Assembly: GCA_045538835.1 (NCBI GenBank)
Contig: JAZQEF010000022.1
Span: forward strand, 1 to 64,000
Source: RGIG6165 sp045538835
GTDB lineage: Bacteria; Bacillota; Clostridia; Oscillospirales; Feifaniaceae
Length of the DNA stretch: 64,000 bases
Reading direction: 5' to 3'
The notes under the pieces were generated by a model. It made no database searches. It was not told the DNA's origin and was given only the letters and a program-made list of their open reading frames with translations. Shown one piece after another: positions 15,873 through 22,886 of the stretch. The position numbers were made by a program, and so were the translations under genes. Position 1 is the stretch's first letter, and each line of letters begins with the position of its first letter.

Positions 15873-15972
15873 CATTCAAATCACTTCCGTATAAATACGA
15901 AAGTTCACATCATTTCATCTGTTCTTCCTCTTCCCATTGCAACGCGTTTCACTTGCCTCGCAACAGGAACCC
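15873..15972. repeat. Structured repeat copy B
   Basis: Homologous to 8321-8416. Hairpin 1 is ACTTCCGTAT (15883-15892) with ATACGAAAGT (15895-15904). Hairpin 2 is TTGC (15937-15940) with GCAA (15960-15963), flanked by CC and GG. Compared with copy A, the paired bases change together at several positions, which suggests the structure is kept. It lies upstream of the yopX-like gene. Confidence 0.6.
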
Positions 15973-16010
15973 TTGACAAAAACTCTATCACTTCACGGCT
16001 CGTCCTCAAT

Positions 16011-16121
16011 CCCATTGCAACGCAGTACGCTGTCTCGCTGCGGCTCGGTCACGGTTTGGCTCTGACAGTCCACCGGAATGTCATTCACTACCAAACCGCC
16101 GCTTCGCTACCTCGCAATGGG
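16011..16121. repeat. Large nested palindromic element
   Basis: Three nested perfect inverted repeats are seen: CCCATTGC (16011-16018) with GCAATGGG (16114-16121), CGGTTTGG (16052-16059) with CCAAACCG (16091-16098), and TGACA (16063-16067) with TGTCA (16079-16083). The element could fold into one long stem. It has the look of a REP or MITE-type palindrome and contains no gene. Confidence 0.6.
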
Positions 16122-16215
16122 AACCCTCTTTCCACAAATCAAACAAAATGGCAATCAACAACAGGAGTCAAAACAAAATAAAAAGGATGAAAAGTTATGC
16201 AGAACCTACCACAAT

Positions 16216-16247
16216 TCCGCATTACGAATTACGCATTCCGAATTATT
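16216..16247. repeat. Degenerate GCATTCCGAATT-type repeat
   Basis: The stretch holds AATTCCGCATTACGAATT and then ACGCATTCCGAATTA, an imperfect version of the 14-base tandem unit at 58024-58065. No gene is seen between 15785 and 16286 other than these repeats. Confidence 0.45.
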
Positions 16248-16286
16248 TGTTGCGCCGCCTGTCAGCACCCACAAGTATTTAGTTTT

Positions 16287-16448
16287 TTAGTTCGCTCTCT
16301 TTTTCTTCCACTCCTCATAGCGTTCTGCCATTCCCGGCATAGCCATGACCGTGTCCGCAAGTGCAAGGAGACTTCTTGCAATGCCTTCAATCTCGCTGTC
16401 AGGTATGCTTGTGATGTCTATATCCGCAGCATTCGTTATTACTTGCAT
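16287..16448 (-). CDS. Small hypothetical phage protein (53 residues)
   Basis: From ATG 16448, with GGGAGGAG 5 bases upstream, the frame reads MQVITNAADIDITSIPDSEI and ends KKKRAN before TAA at 16287-16289. The protein is a short acidic helix pair with a basic end. It follows the Cro-like gene in the early operon. The strong ribosome site supports coding; the function is unknown. Confidence 0.6.
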   Translation of the reverse strand: MQVITNAADIDITSIPDSEIEGIARSLLALADTVMAMPGMAERYEEWKKKRAN

Positions 16449-16468
16449 AGTTCTCCTCCCATTTTTCT

Positions 16469-16675
16469 TTACTGTTTATTATTGTTTTTACGTCTTTCTA
16501 CAATGGCTGCAAAAGCCTTTTCTAACCGCTTTTGTATGCCCTTCGGTTTTCGAGAACCATTAAGAATCATTGAAACATACGATTTTGTAATCTCCATTTC
16601 GTCAGCAATGTCCTGATAGGTCACTTTTTCGTTGTGCATCTTCCCAATTAAGTTTCCTGTCCATTTCTCGCCCAC
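16469..16675 (-). CDS. Cro-like helix-turn-helix regulator
   Basis: The 68-residue protein contains VTYQDIADEMEITKSYVSMI followed by LNGSRKPKGIQKRLEKAF, a complete HTH. Translation is placed at GTG 16675 because AGGAGG lies 6 bases before it. It is transcribed away from the CI-like gene across a 220-base region with repeated GTTAAC sites, the usual arrangement of a lambda-like switch, in which this would be the lytic-side regulator. Confidence 0.75.
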   Translation of the reverse strand: MGEKWTGNLIGKMHNEKVTYQDIADEMEITKSYVSMILNGSRKPKGIQKRLEKAFAAIVERRKNNNKQ

Positions 16676-16704
16676 ATAATCCCTCCTTTTATATTTTTGT
16701 TGCA

Positions 16705-16868
16705 AAAGTTAACAAAGTATGGTATTTTTAATGTACAAGAATAATAAATGTACTCAAAACAATGTTTTTTCACACGCAAATGTTAACTTTCGTAACTCTC
16801 GTTATCATTATACTGTTATCTTTGTTAACTGTCAACGTTCATTTGTTACTTTTGTTAACTTTGTTACT
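16705..16868. promoter_or_regulatory. Switch region with GTTAAC operators
   Basis: Between the divergent regulator genes, the palindrome GTTAAC occurs at 16708-16713, 16782-16787, 16824-16829 and 16854-16859, with related GTCAAC and GTTACT half-sites at 16831 and 16845. Flanks are commonly AAA and CTTT or AAAG. These are likely binding sites for the CI-like and Cro-like proteins. Promoters for both directions must lie here; TTGTTA and TATCTA at about 16852-16877 may serve the plus strand. Confidence 0.65.
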
Positions 16869-16895
16869 TTTATCTAAAGAAGTGGGGGTAATTTT

Positions 16896-17231
16896 GTGAA
16901 CTTTTACAAGAAATACATTGAACTGTGTAACAAAATAGGCAAATCTCCGTCTGCCGTAGTTCTCGATATCGGTTTGTCAAAACCAACAGTTAACAGATGG
17001 AAAAACGGCGGAAGTCCGACCGATGCAACGGCATCAAAAATAGCATCTTATTTTGGTGTGTCAGTTGCATATTTGCTGGAGGACGAAGAAAAAAAGCCCG
17101 TCCTGGAGGACGAGCTTAAAATAAAAAATGTTAAATTTATCGGCAGGGACGGGACCGTTAAATTCAAAAAACTTACTCCCGAAATGATTTCAATGCTTGA
17201 ACAGCTCCCCGATTCTGACGAAGACCTTTAA
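16896..17231 (+). CDS. CI-like phage repressor
   Basis: The 111-residue protein starts at GTG 16896 after GTGGGGGTAA. The N-terminus is an XRE domain (LCNKIGKSPSAVVLDIGLSK, then PTVNRWKNGGSPTDATASK and IASYFGVSVAYLLEDEE). The C-terminal 45 residues lack the S24 peptidase domain of lambda CI, so the repressor is probably inactivated by the ImmA-type peptidase encoded next to it, as in ICEBs1. Its 3' end overlaps the end of the peptidase gene on the other strand by 59 bases. Confidence 0.8.
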   Translation: MNFYKKYIELCNKIGKSPSAVVLDIGLSKPTVNRWKNGGSPTDATASKIASYFGVSVAYLLEDEEKKPVLEDELKIKNVKFIGRDGTVKFKKLTPEMISMLEQLPDSDEDL

Positions 17232-17745
17232 TGTATTTTTTAAATTTCCGTCTGACCTTGCGTTCTGACGGGTGCAAGTAAAACTTGTTTCGTGCTTTTA
17301 ACATATTAAGTCGTGACAACCTTATTTCTGCCGCCTGTCTACTCACACCGCACATCTGCATTATTTCTTCAGCAGATGAAACTTTACATTCGTACAATAT
17401 GCACGCAGGCATCAGAAGTCTTGAAGCAAATATGTTTGCTTCGGCTTCATCCTCAGGCACTCCCGAATGTTTCATAAGGATATGACCCAGTTCATGTGCA
17501 ATGGTAAAACGTTTTCTCACCGATGATATCTTATTGTCATAGAGTATGTACATATTACCGTCAATCACCGCCTGACAACCGTCCTTGCTGACGTCGGCCA
17601 TAAGCGGTGCATCCGAATACCGTATGACTCGGATATTCATTCTCTGACACAGCGGTATGATTTTGACCGGAAGTTCTCTTACCCTTTCTCTAATTAGTAT
17701 CTCCCACGCTAAATTTCGGGAGTATTTGTATCTTTTGTAGTCCAT
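17173..17745 (-). CDS. ImmA/IrrE-family metallopeptidase
   Basis: The 190-residue protein has the zinc site HELGHILMKH near residue 85 and a downstream EAEANIFASRLLMPA helix with the third ligand Glu, as in ImmA/IrrE proteins. The C-terminus is basic. ImmA-type enzymes cleave the partner repressor after DNA damage. It is unusual that the gene converges with the repressor gene and overlaps it; normally both lie in one operon. AGGAGG sits upstream of ATG 17745. Confidence 0.88.
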   Translation of the reverse strand: MDYKRYKYSRNLAWEILIRERVRELPVKIIPLCQRMNIRVIRYSDAPLMADVSKDGCQAVIDGNMYILYDNKISSVRKRFTIAHELGHILMKHSGVPEDEAEANIFASRLLMPACILYECKVSSAEEIMQMCGVSRQAAEIRLSRLNMLKARNKFYLHPSERKVRRKFKKYIKGLRQNRGAVQALKSFRE

Positions 17746-17804
17746 AAAACCACCTCCTCTTTAAATATAAAAGGACGTGGCTATATCATCTACTGGTAAT
17801 TACT

Positions 17805-17820
17805 TTCAGTTAACAAAAAA
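17805..17820. promoter_or_regulatory. Extra GTTAAC operator-like site before the membrane cassette
   Basis: CAGTTAACAAAAAA at 17807-17820 shares AGTTAACAAA with the switch-region site at 16707-16716. It lies between the divergent peptidase and membrane-protein genes, so the cassette and the peptidase may be under repressor control. A single short match, so this is suggestive only. Confidence 0.4.
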
Positions 17821-17835
17821 CAAACTTTATAGAAG

Positions 17836-18309
17836 GTGCCTTATGCAATTATGTTCATTGTCATAGTAATGTTTATCTTATCATTTTCAACATGTGCAAT
17901 ATTTATTAACTCAAAATGGAAAGTGTACTCAAGTGATAGGAACTGGCTTTTTCCTCTCATCGATAGGCTAAGACGGTACAATATCCTATCTCGCATCTGG
18001 CCCTGTGACGATAGGTTTATGAGCCTTACTTTTTCTGCCTTCAGACACACTCTTATTCCTTTTGTATTTGCACTTATTATGTGGTATGTAAACAACGAAA
18101 TATGGAATACAATTTCCCTTTATCTTACGTTGCTTTATGCCCTTTCTATACTTCCCCGATATAAAGAAAGACGAAAAGATTTTCTTCTTGCAGGAGAAGC
18201 CTCTCGTAAGTTTTTAAAACCCGTAAAATCTGCATGCTTTTCAGTAATTATCTGTGCATTTGCAAATTATTTTATACTGCTATTTTGTTATAGTTTGTGT
18301 CAAAGGTAG
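17836..18309 (+). CDS. Unknown membrane protein in the lysogeny cassette
   Basis: The protein of about 157 residues has an N-terminal membrane helix (IMFIVIVMFILSFSTCAIFI), two middle segments around LIPFVFALIMWYV and TISLYLTLLYALSIL, and a C-terminal one (FSVIICAFANYFILLFCYSL), so three to four helices are likely. The start is uncertain: GTG 17836 or ATG 17851, neither with an ideal ribosome site. No family is recognised. It opens a plus-strand row of unknown genes between the immunity genes and the integrase, the place where lysogenic-conversion genes often sit. Confidence 0.6.
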   Translation: MPYAIMFIVIVMFILSFSTCAIFINSKWKVYSSDRNWLFPLIDRLRRYNILSRIWPCDDRFMSLTFSAFRHTLIPFVFALIMWYVNNEIWNTISLYLTLLYALSILPRYKERRKDFLLAGEASRKFLKPVKSACFSVIICAFANYFILLFCYSLCQR

Positions 18310-18353
18310 ACGTTTTTTATTTACAACATAGCAAAAGTAAAAGGAGTTACATT

Positions 18354-19079
18354 ATGACTGAACATATAAATTTAAAGGAGTTTTGCGAAAACGGCGGAGA
18401 TGTAATGTTAAAAACCGATGCTGAAGATTATCTGAGAAATCAAAGTAAAAAACGTGTTGCCGGTGAAACTTTGCAAAAAGGTGAAAAAAACGCTCTACAA
18501 GAATTATATGAACGTGTTGAAAAAGAAAGTTATCAGGCATCAATAAACAATTCCGAAACCAATTACGAAAACGCTGTACAAGATGAGCTTAACTGGTTAT
18601 TATCCCATAAAGATATTGCCGATGCCGTTGAAGACTTAAAAAACGGAGAAAAGCACGCTAAAAACGCCTTATACGGATTTGTTCGTTCAAGACGAATTGA
18701 TGAAAGTATGTATAGGGAATTGATTAAAAGATACTACAAATCTAACGCACACAAAAAAACGCGCTACAAAGCTAACGTCCGCAAAAAGAGAAAAGAAAGA
18801 ACTTGGACTTATAACGGTATTCCTCTCTCAAAAAGCACTTTGCTTCGAGCGTTGCTTTGGACGTCTATTATTGTGGCGATATTTATTTCAGCAAATTCCA
18901 TTACTGTAGTTAAGGATAATTTCATAACATCGACTGCATTTGGTTACACAACATTTATGGCCTTTCTTTATTACTATGCATATAGAGAAAACGAAAGAGA
19001 AAACGAAGAACTTAAGAACAAAATAAAAAGGCTTGAAAACGAATCAGCAAAGGCACAGAACAATTCACCACAAGAGTAA
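18354..19079 (+). CDS. Unknown protein with two membrane helices and coiled-coil tail
   Basis: The 241-residue protein starts MTEHINLKEFCENGGDVMLK after AAAAGGAG. A long soluble charged region (residues 1-165) includes ERVEKESYQASINNSETNYE and a basic patch (RYKANVRKKRKERTW). Two membrane helices follow (LLRALLWTSIIVAIFISAN and STAFGYTTFMAFLYYYAY), and the end is a heptad coil (NEELKNKIKRLENESAKA). No family is recognised. The 5' end resembles that of the gene at 19283 (both read HIN-hydrophobic-K), and both have the same AAAAGGAGTTA ribosome site. Confidence 0.65.
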   Translation: MTEHINLKEFCENGGDVMLKTDAEDYLRNQSKKRVAGETLQKGEKNALQELYERVEKESYQASINNSETNYENAVQDELNWLLSHKDIADAVEDLKNGEKHAKNALYGFVRSRRIDESMYRELIKRYYKSNAHKKTRYKANVRKKRKERTWTYNGIPLSKSTLLRALLWTSIIVAIFISANSITVVKDNFITSTAFGYTTFMAFLYYYAYRENERENEELKNKIKRLENESAKAQNNSPQE

Positions 19080-19109
19080 TTACATCACTACAAGAAAGAA
19101 AATTAAACT

Positions 19110-19268
19110 ATGGACAGATTTAATTTAAGTTTGAAAGAAAAGTTAAGTATAGTATGGGATGTGTTTCTACATATATGGGCGTGGGTATGTGTGTGTTTAT
19201 ACGTTATTGCAATCTTGATTGCTGTAGGTGCTTGTCTTTACTGCCTATTTAGTGGAAAACTATTTTAA
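19110..19268 (+). CDS. Small single-span membrane protein (52 residues)
   Basis: From ATG 19110 to TAA 19266-19268 the frame reads MDRFNLSLKEKLSIVWDVFL, then a hydrophobic helix with CVCLYVIAILIAVGACLY. It is too short for standard gene finders. The upstream AGAAAG is a weak ribosome site, but the gene sits tightly between two cassette genes (30 and 14 bases away). It could be a holin-like or toxin-like membrane peptide; neither is shown. Confidence 0.5.
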   Translation: MDRFNLSLKEKLSIVWDVFLHIWAWVCVCLYVIAILIAVGACLYCLFSGKLF

Positions 19269-19282
19269 AAGGAGTTAATTCT

Positions 19283-19918
19283 ATGCATGGACATATAAAC
19301 TTCAAAACCCCGTCCGGCTTAAAAATCAGATTAAATCACCGCTATTTTTTCTATCAACTTACAAAAACAGATAAATGCTGCACTGATGAAGAAATTGTAA
19401 AAAACGACACAATGTATTATGCAACACTATGCATTGAAAACATATTTTTGACACCGGTGATGCTGTTACAGGTCTTTTCTTTGATTGCTGCAGGCCTCCG
19501 TGTTCAGACTCCCCTGTTTTGTATCACTTCTGTGATTCTATACGTATTTGGTTGCTTATGGAGATGTTCCTCCCAACAAAATATACCCGCCTCTATTTTC
19601 CACTTCTTCTCAACTTTATGCAATTCGTTTCGGTGGGTATGGTATATAGCCTTAATTATCTTAGTTTTCCTTTTTGACACTACTTACCTAATAATTCCGT
19701 ATTTTCTGTTGCGTATTACGTTATATGTATATTCGCTGTTGCAAAACTACGTGATTTTGTCTATAACAAAAAAACAGTATGGTGTCCCATTTAACGATAC
19801 CGAAATTTGTGCATTTCGTGTCTTTCATATGCTGTCAAAAAGCGAATTAAAAATATCAGACTATATTAAGTCATATATAACAACAATTCGTCAGACTGAA
19901 TACGAGTTTAATCAATGA
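19283..19918 (+). CDS. Unknown multi-span membrane protein
   Basis: The 211-residue protein starts MHGHINFKTPSGLKIRLNHR with AAAAGGAG 10 bases upstream. Membrane segments are clear around IFLTPVMLLQVFSLIAAGL, PLFCITSVILYVFGCLW, WVWYIALIILVFLFD and YLIIPYFLLRITLYVYSLL. The C-terminal 60 residues are soluble and polar. No family is recognised. It ends 28 bases before the integrase and is richer in AT than the late genes. Superinfection exclusion is a possible role, on position only. Confidence 0.6.
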   Translation: MHGHINFKTPSGLKIRLNHRYFFYQLTKTDKCCTDEEIVKNDTMYYATLCIENIFLTPVMLLQVFSLIAAGLRVQTPLFCITSVILYVFGCLWRCSSQQNIPASIFHFFSTLCNSFRWVWYIALIILVFLFDTTYLIIPYFLLRITLYVYSLLQNYVILSITKKQYGVPFNDTEICAFRVFHMLSKSELKISDYIKSYITTIRQTEYEFNQ

Positions 19919-19946
19919 AAAATCATAATCACGAAAGGAGCAATCT

Positions 19947-21479
19947 GTGAGAGCAGTAATATACGCCCGATTTTCATCACACAATCAAACAGAGCAAAGT
20001 ATTGAAGGACAAATGCGAGACTGTCTCTCATATGCTAAGACAAACAGTATCCGTATAGTCGGAGAATATATTGACCGTGCCTTGTCCGCTAAAACTGACA
20101 ATCGTCCTCAATTTCAAAAGATGATAAAGGACAGCGAAAAAGGTTTATTTGATATTATTCTCGTCTGGAAGCTGGACCGCTTCTGCCGTAATCGTTATGA
20201 CTCTGCAACGTATAAAGCGAAACTTCGCCGTAACGGTGTTAAGGTTGTTTCCGTTATGGAGAACATATCCGATGAGCCTGAAGGAATACTCGTTGAGTCA
20301 CTATTGGAAGGTATGGCGGAATACTACTCTGCCGAGCTTGCACAGAAAATAAAACGAGGAATGAGAGAAAGTGCATTGAAATGTAAGGTTACTGGTGCTC
20401 TCCCTCTCGGATATAAGTCTGATTCCGATAAAAACATTATTCTTGACGAGGAAAAAGCCCCGCTTATTGCCAAAATATTTGAACTGTATGCGGAAGGTCA
20501 GACTTCAACGGAAATCACAGCATACTTAAATTCAAAAGGCTTGAAAACACAAAAAGGGCAACCGTTCAATAAGAACAGTCTCCCCCGTATTCTTTCAAAT
20601 CCAAGATATAAAGGTGTCTATATTTACGGGGACAGAACTGTTCCTGATGCAATACCCCGTATCGTTTCAGATGAATTATGGGACAAGGTACAAAATATGC
20701 TAAAGAAAAACAAAAGAACCGGAGCAACAAAAAAGGCAAAAGTCGAATATTTGTTATCTTCTAAACTGTTCTGCGGTCATTGTAAGTCTATGATGATAGG
20801 TGAAAGTGGCACAGGACGGCACGGAACCACGTACCACTACTACAAATGTGCTGCCAAGAAAAACCGCCATTTACAATGTGACAAGAAGAATGTTAAAAAA
20901 GACTACATCGAAAATCTTGTTATAGAAAACATATACTACAATGTTCTCGGAAGTGATGAACTGATTGAGCGTATTGCCGATAAAGCTATGGAAGCCATTT
21001 CACACGAACAGACCGACGGTATTCTCGAAGCGTTACAGGCTGAACTTGCTGAAGCACAAAAGTCTCTGAACAACATAATGTCAGCTATCGAGAGTGGTGT
21101 CATTACCAAAACCACAAAGAAACGCCTCGAAGATCTCGAAGCGACCATTGACGATTTAGAGTTTGAAATAGAAAACGAAAAAACAGCAAAACCAAAACTC
21201 GAAAGAGATATGATTGTTTTTATGTTAGACCAACTCCGAGACGGTGATTTATCGGACATCAACTATCGCAGAAAACTTATAAACACTTTCGTGCATAAAA
21301 TCTTCTTGTACGATGATAAATTACTCATCATCTACAACTACTCCAACCGTGAAACCAACACACACGAAGAATCGTTAATATCTTTTGCAGAAGGTGAGTG
21401 TTCGGATATCACCGCATACACTCCACCAAATACAAAAAGACACCCTCGTGGTGTCTTTTTTATATTTAATGAAAACTAA
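19947..21479 (+). CDS. int: Large serine recombinase (prophage integrase)
   Basis: The 510-residue protein has a resolvase N-terminal domain with the catalytic Ser in YARFSS (Ser10) and the Arg motif LVWKLDRFCRNRYDSATYK. A recombinase domain follows (EGQTSTEITAYLNSKGLKTQ, LPRILSNPRYKGVYIYG). A zinc ribbon (LFCGHCKSMMIGESG, then CAAKKNRHLQC) and a long coiled coil (about residues 340-415) complete the large-serine-integrase layout. Translation starts at GTG 19947 behind AAAGGAG. It integrates the phage genome between attP and attB. It is the last prophage gene; the host boundary should lie close to its 3' end. Confidence 0.93.
   Translation: MRAVIYARFSSHNQTEQSIEGQMRDCLSYAKTNSIRIVGEYIDRALSAKTDNRPQFQKMIKDSEKGLFDIILVWKLDRFCRNRYDSATYKAKLRRNGVKVVSVMENISDEPEGILVESLLEGMAEYYSAELAQKIKRGMRESALKCKVTGALPLGYKSDSDKNIILDEEKAPLIAKIFELYAEGQTSTEITAYLNSKGLKTQKGQPFNKNSLPRILSNPRYKGVYIYGDRTVPDAIPRIVSDELWDKVQNMLKKNKRTGATKKAKVEYLLSSKLFCGHCKSMMIGESGTGRHGTTYHYYKCAAKKNRHLQCDKKNVKKDYIENLVIENIYYNVLGSDELIERIADKAMEAISHEQTDGILEALQAELAEAQKSLNNIMSAIESGVITKTTKKRLEDLEATIDDLEFEIENEKTAKPKLERDMIVFMLDQLRDGDLSDINYRRKLINTFVHKIFLYDDKLLIIYNYSNRETNTHEESLISFAEGECSDITAYTPPNTKRHPRGVFFIFNEN
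21434..21461 (+). terminator. Terminator inside the 3' end of the integrase gene
   Basis: AAAAGACACC pairs with GGTGTCTTTT across 5 bases and is followed by T-run and TATAT. It lies before the integrase stop at 21479, so the last codons form the stem. Confidence 0.7.
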
Positions 21480-21606
21480 CGTGGGGAACCGAAGCCTGAG
21501 AGGGCATTTTACATAAAACATTAAGGTTGCATTAGATTGTGCCTTATTGTAAAATTATATTTAGAAGAAAGCCTTCTGAACAGGCAGAAAACGAGGTGAG
21601 GATTCA

Positions 21607-22428
21607 TTGAAAAAGATATATGATATTATCAGTTTTATTTCAGCCATACTGGGAATTATCGGTTTCTTTTTTACACTTTTTGCTATGACCGATATACAGG
21701 GAAACATTATTTCTTTTTTCTTGGGAATTACCTTGACCATACTCTGTGTAATAATACATTATTATATAAAATCCATACCAAAGTATACAGAAATTGAAGG
21801 ACTTAGAATCGAAGAAGCAGACAATATACCTCTTTTTGTTCCGCGAAAAAACCAATTGAATCCAATCAATGTTGTCCACACTTGCGAAATAAACGGACAA
21901 AATGCAATTTTGGAATTTGAGTACTATGGATTATGCTGTGATAAAAACGGGTGTGAGCATTTTGCCACCTCTTCATATTCGCATGATATAACAGATATTA
22001 AAGATATGGACTGGTACGCCTTTGATTTAAAATCCGATCCGCACAGAAAAAATCCTATTAAACCTACTCCGGTAACTCCGCGCGGGGCAACAAGCAGAGT
22101 AGTATTTCATTTTATAAACCGTATTAAATATAATACCGTATTCCACTATTTCACACATCAGTTTATAAAGAACAGCGTCAATAAAAGCGGAAAAGACTAC
22201 TATGTATCAACCGTTTTATATAAAGACAGACCTTTAAACAGTTATTGTGTACAGTTAAAATTTCATGAACTGCCTAAAACAATAAGAGTGTATTCTATTG
22301 ACCGAAGAAAAGGCAAATATCTTTATCAGTTGACAGATTATACACAAACCGATGGTGTTTTTACATACACCGATAATATTACAGACGGAAATGCGTGGTC
22401 AATCAGGTGCTATATCTTTGATCGTTAA
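21607..22428 (+). CDS. Orphan protein with two membrane helices and a large soluble domain
   Basis: The 273-residue protein starts at TTG 21607 after GAGGTGAGG. Two membrane helices occupy about residues 5-50 (IISFISAILGIIGFFFTLF and IISFFLGITLTILCVIIHY), and the remaining 220 residues form a soluble domain with Cys pairs (YYGLCCDKNGCEHF) and a Tyr-rich C-terminus. No family is recognised. Just outside the integrase, it may be the first host gene or the last part of the mobile element. It is AT-rich like the membrane cassette. Confidence 0.55.
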   Translation: MKKIYDIISFISAILGIIGFFFTLFAMTDIQGNIISFFLGITLTILCVIIHYYIKSIPKYTEIEGLRIEEADNIPLFVPRKNQLNPINVVHTCEINGQNAILEFEYYGLCCDKNGCEHFATSSYSHDITDIKDMDWYAFDLKSDPHRKNPIKPTPVTPRGATSRVVFHFINRIKYNTVFHYFTHQFIKNSVNKSGKDYYVSTVLYKDRPLNSYCVQLKFHELPKTIRVYSIDRRKGKYLYQLTDYTQTDGVFTYTDNITDGNAWSIRCYIFDR

Positions 22429-22509
22429 CACACTTCGGAATACTTAATCTTCTTTTTATTAATTTTAAAACATTGTTCTCTTTGCTATAATAACGAAAAC
22501 AATACCTAC

Positions 22510-22538
22510 TTGACAAAGTTATTGTTATTTTATAGAAT
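22510..22538 (+). promoter_or_regulatory. Promoter of the T-box operon
   Basis: TTGACA (22510-22515) and TAGAAT (22533-22538) are 17 bases apart, with a TATAAT also at 22542-22547. Transcription would start shortly before the T-box leader. Confidence 0.7.
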
Positions 22539-22560
22539 GATTATAATATATAAAGCGTTT

Positions 22561-22824
22561 GAGCGGAAAGCAGTACCCGTTTTTTGCATTTAAGAGAGCT
22601 GTTGGGCGGTGCAAAACAGTAATGTGAGGGCGGTGAATTCATTTCGCGAGCTGTGGGCTGAAGGTGCGTGCGCTGTGTAGGTCTTACCGGGGGCGACCGT
22701 TATATCGCTACGGTGCATCTTTGCACCTACTGAGACTCTTTTTGTGAGAAAAGAGTAAAGCAGAGTGGTAACACGGTCTATGGCTGTCCCTGCATCTTTC
22801 AAGATGAAAGAGCAGGGCTTTTTT
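22561..22824 (+). promoter_or_regulatory. T-box riboswitch controlling the amino-acid ABC transporter
   Basis: The leader has AGAGAG near 22593, a GGGCGGTGCAA distal-loop motif, GCGAGC closing stem I, GTGTAGG and ACCGTTAT in the middle, and the T-box AGAGTGGTAACACGG at 22762-22776. A terminator stem CCCTGC (22788-22793) with GCAGGG (22812-22817) and CTTTTTT follows. Aligned to the B. subtilis glyQS leader by its GAG closure, the specifier loop reads GAA-TTC-A, which suggests a Phe codon. Uncharged tRNA would pair with the T-box and allow readthrough into the transporter genes. Confidence 0.85.
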
Positions 22825-22886
22825 GTTGTTAATTGCATGCCTTTGTCATGTGAATTATAAATTTTATTTTCAGAGAGGTTAGAAAA

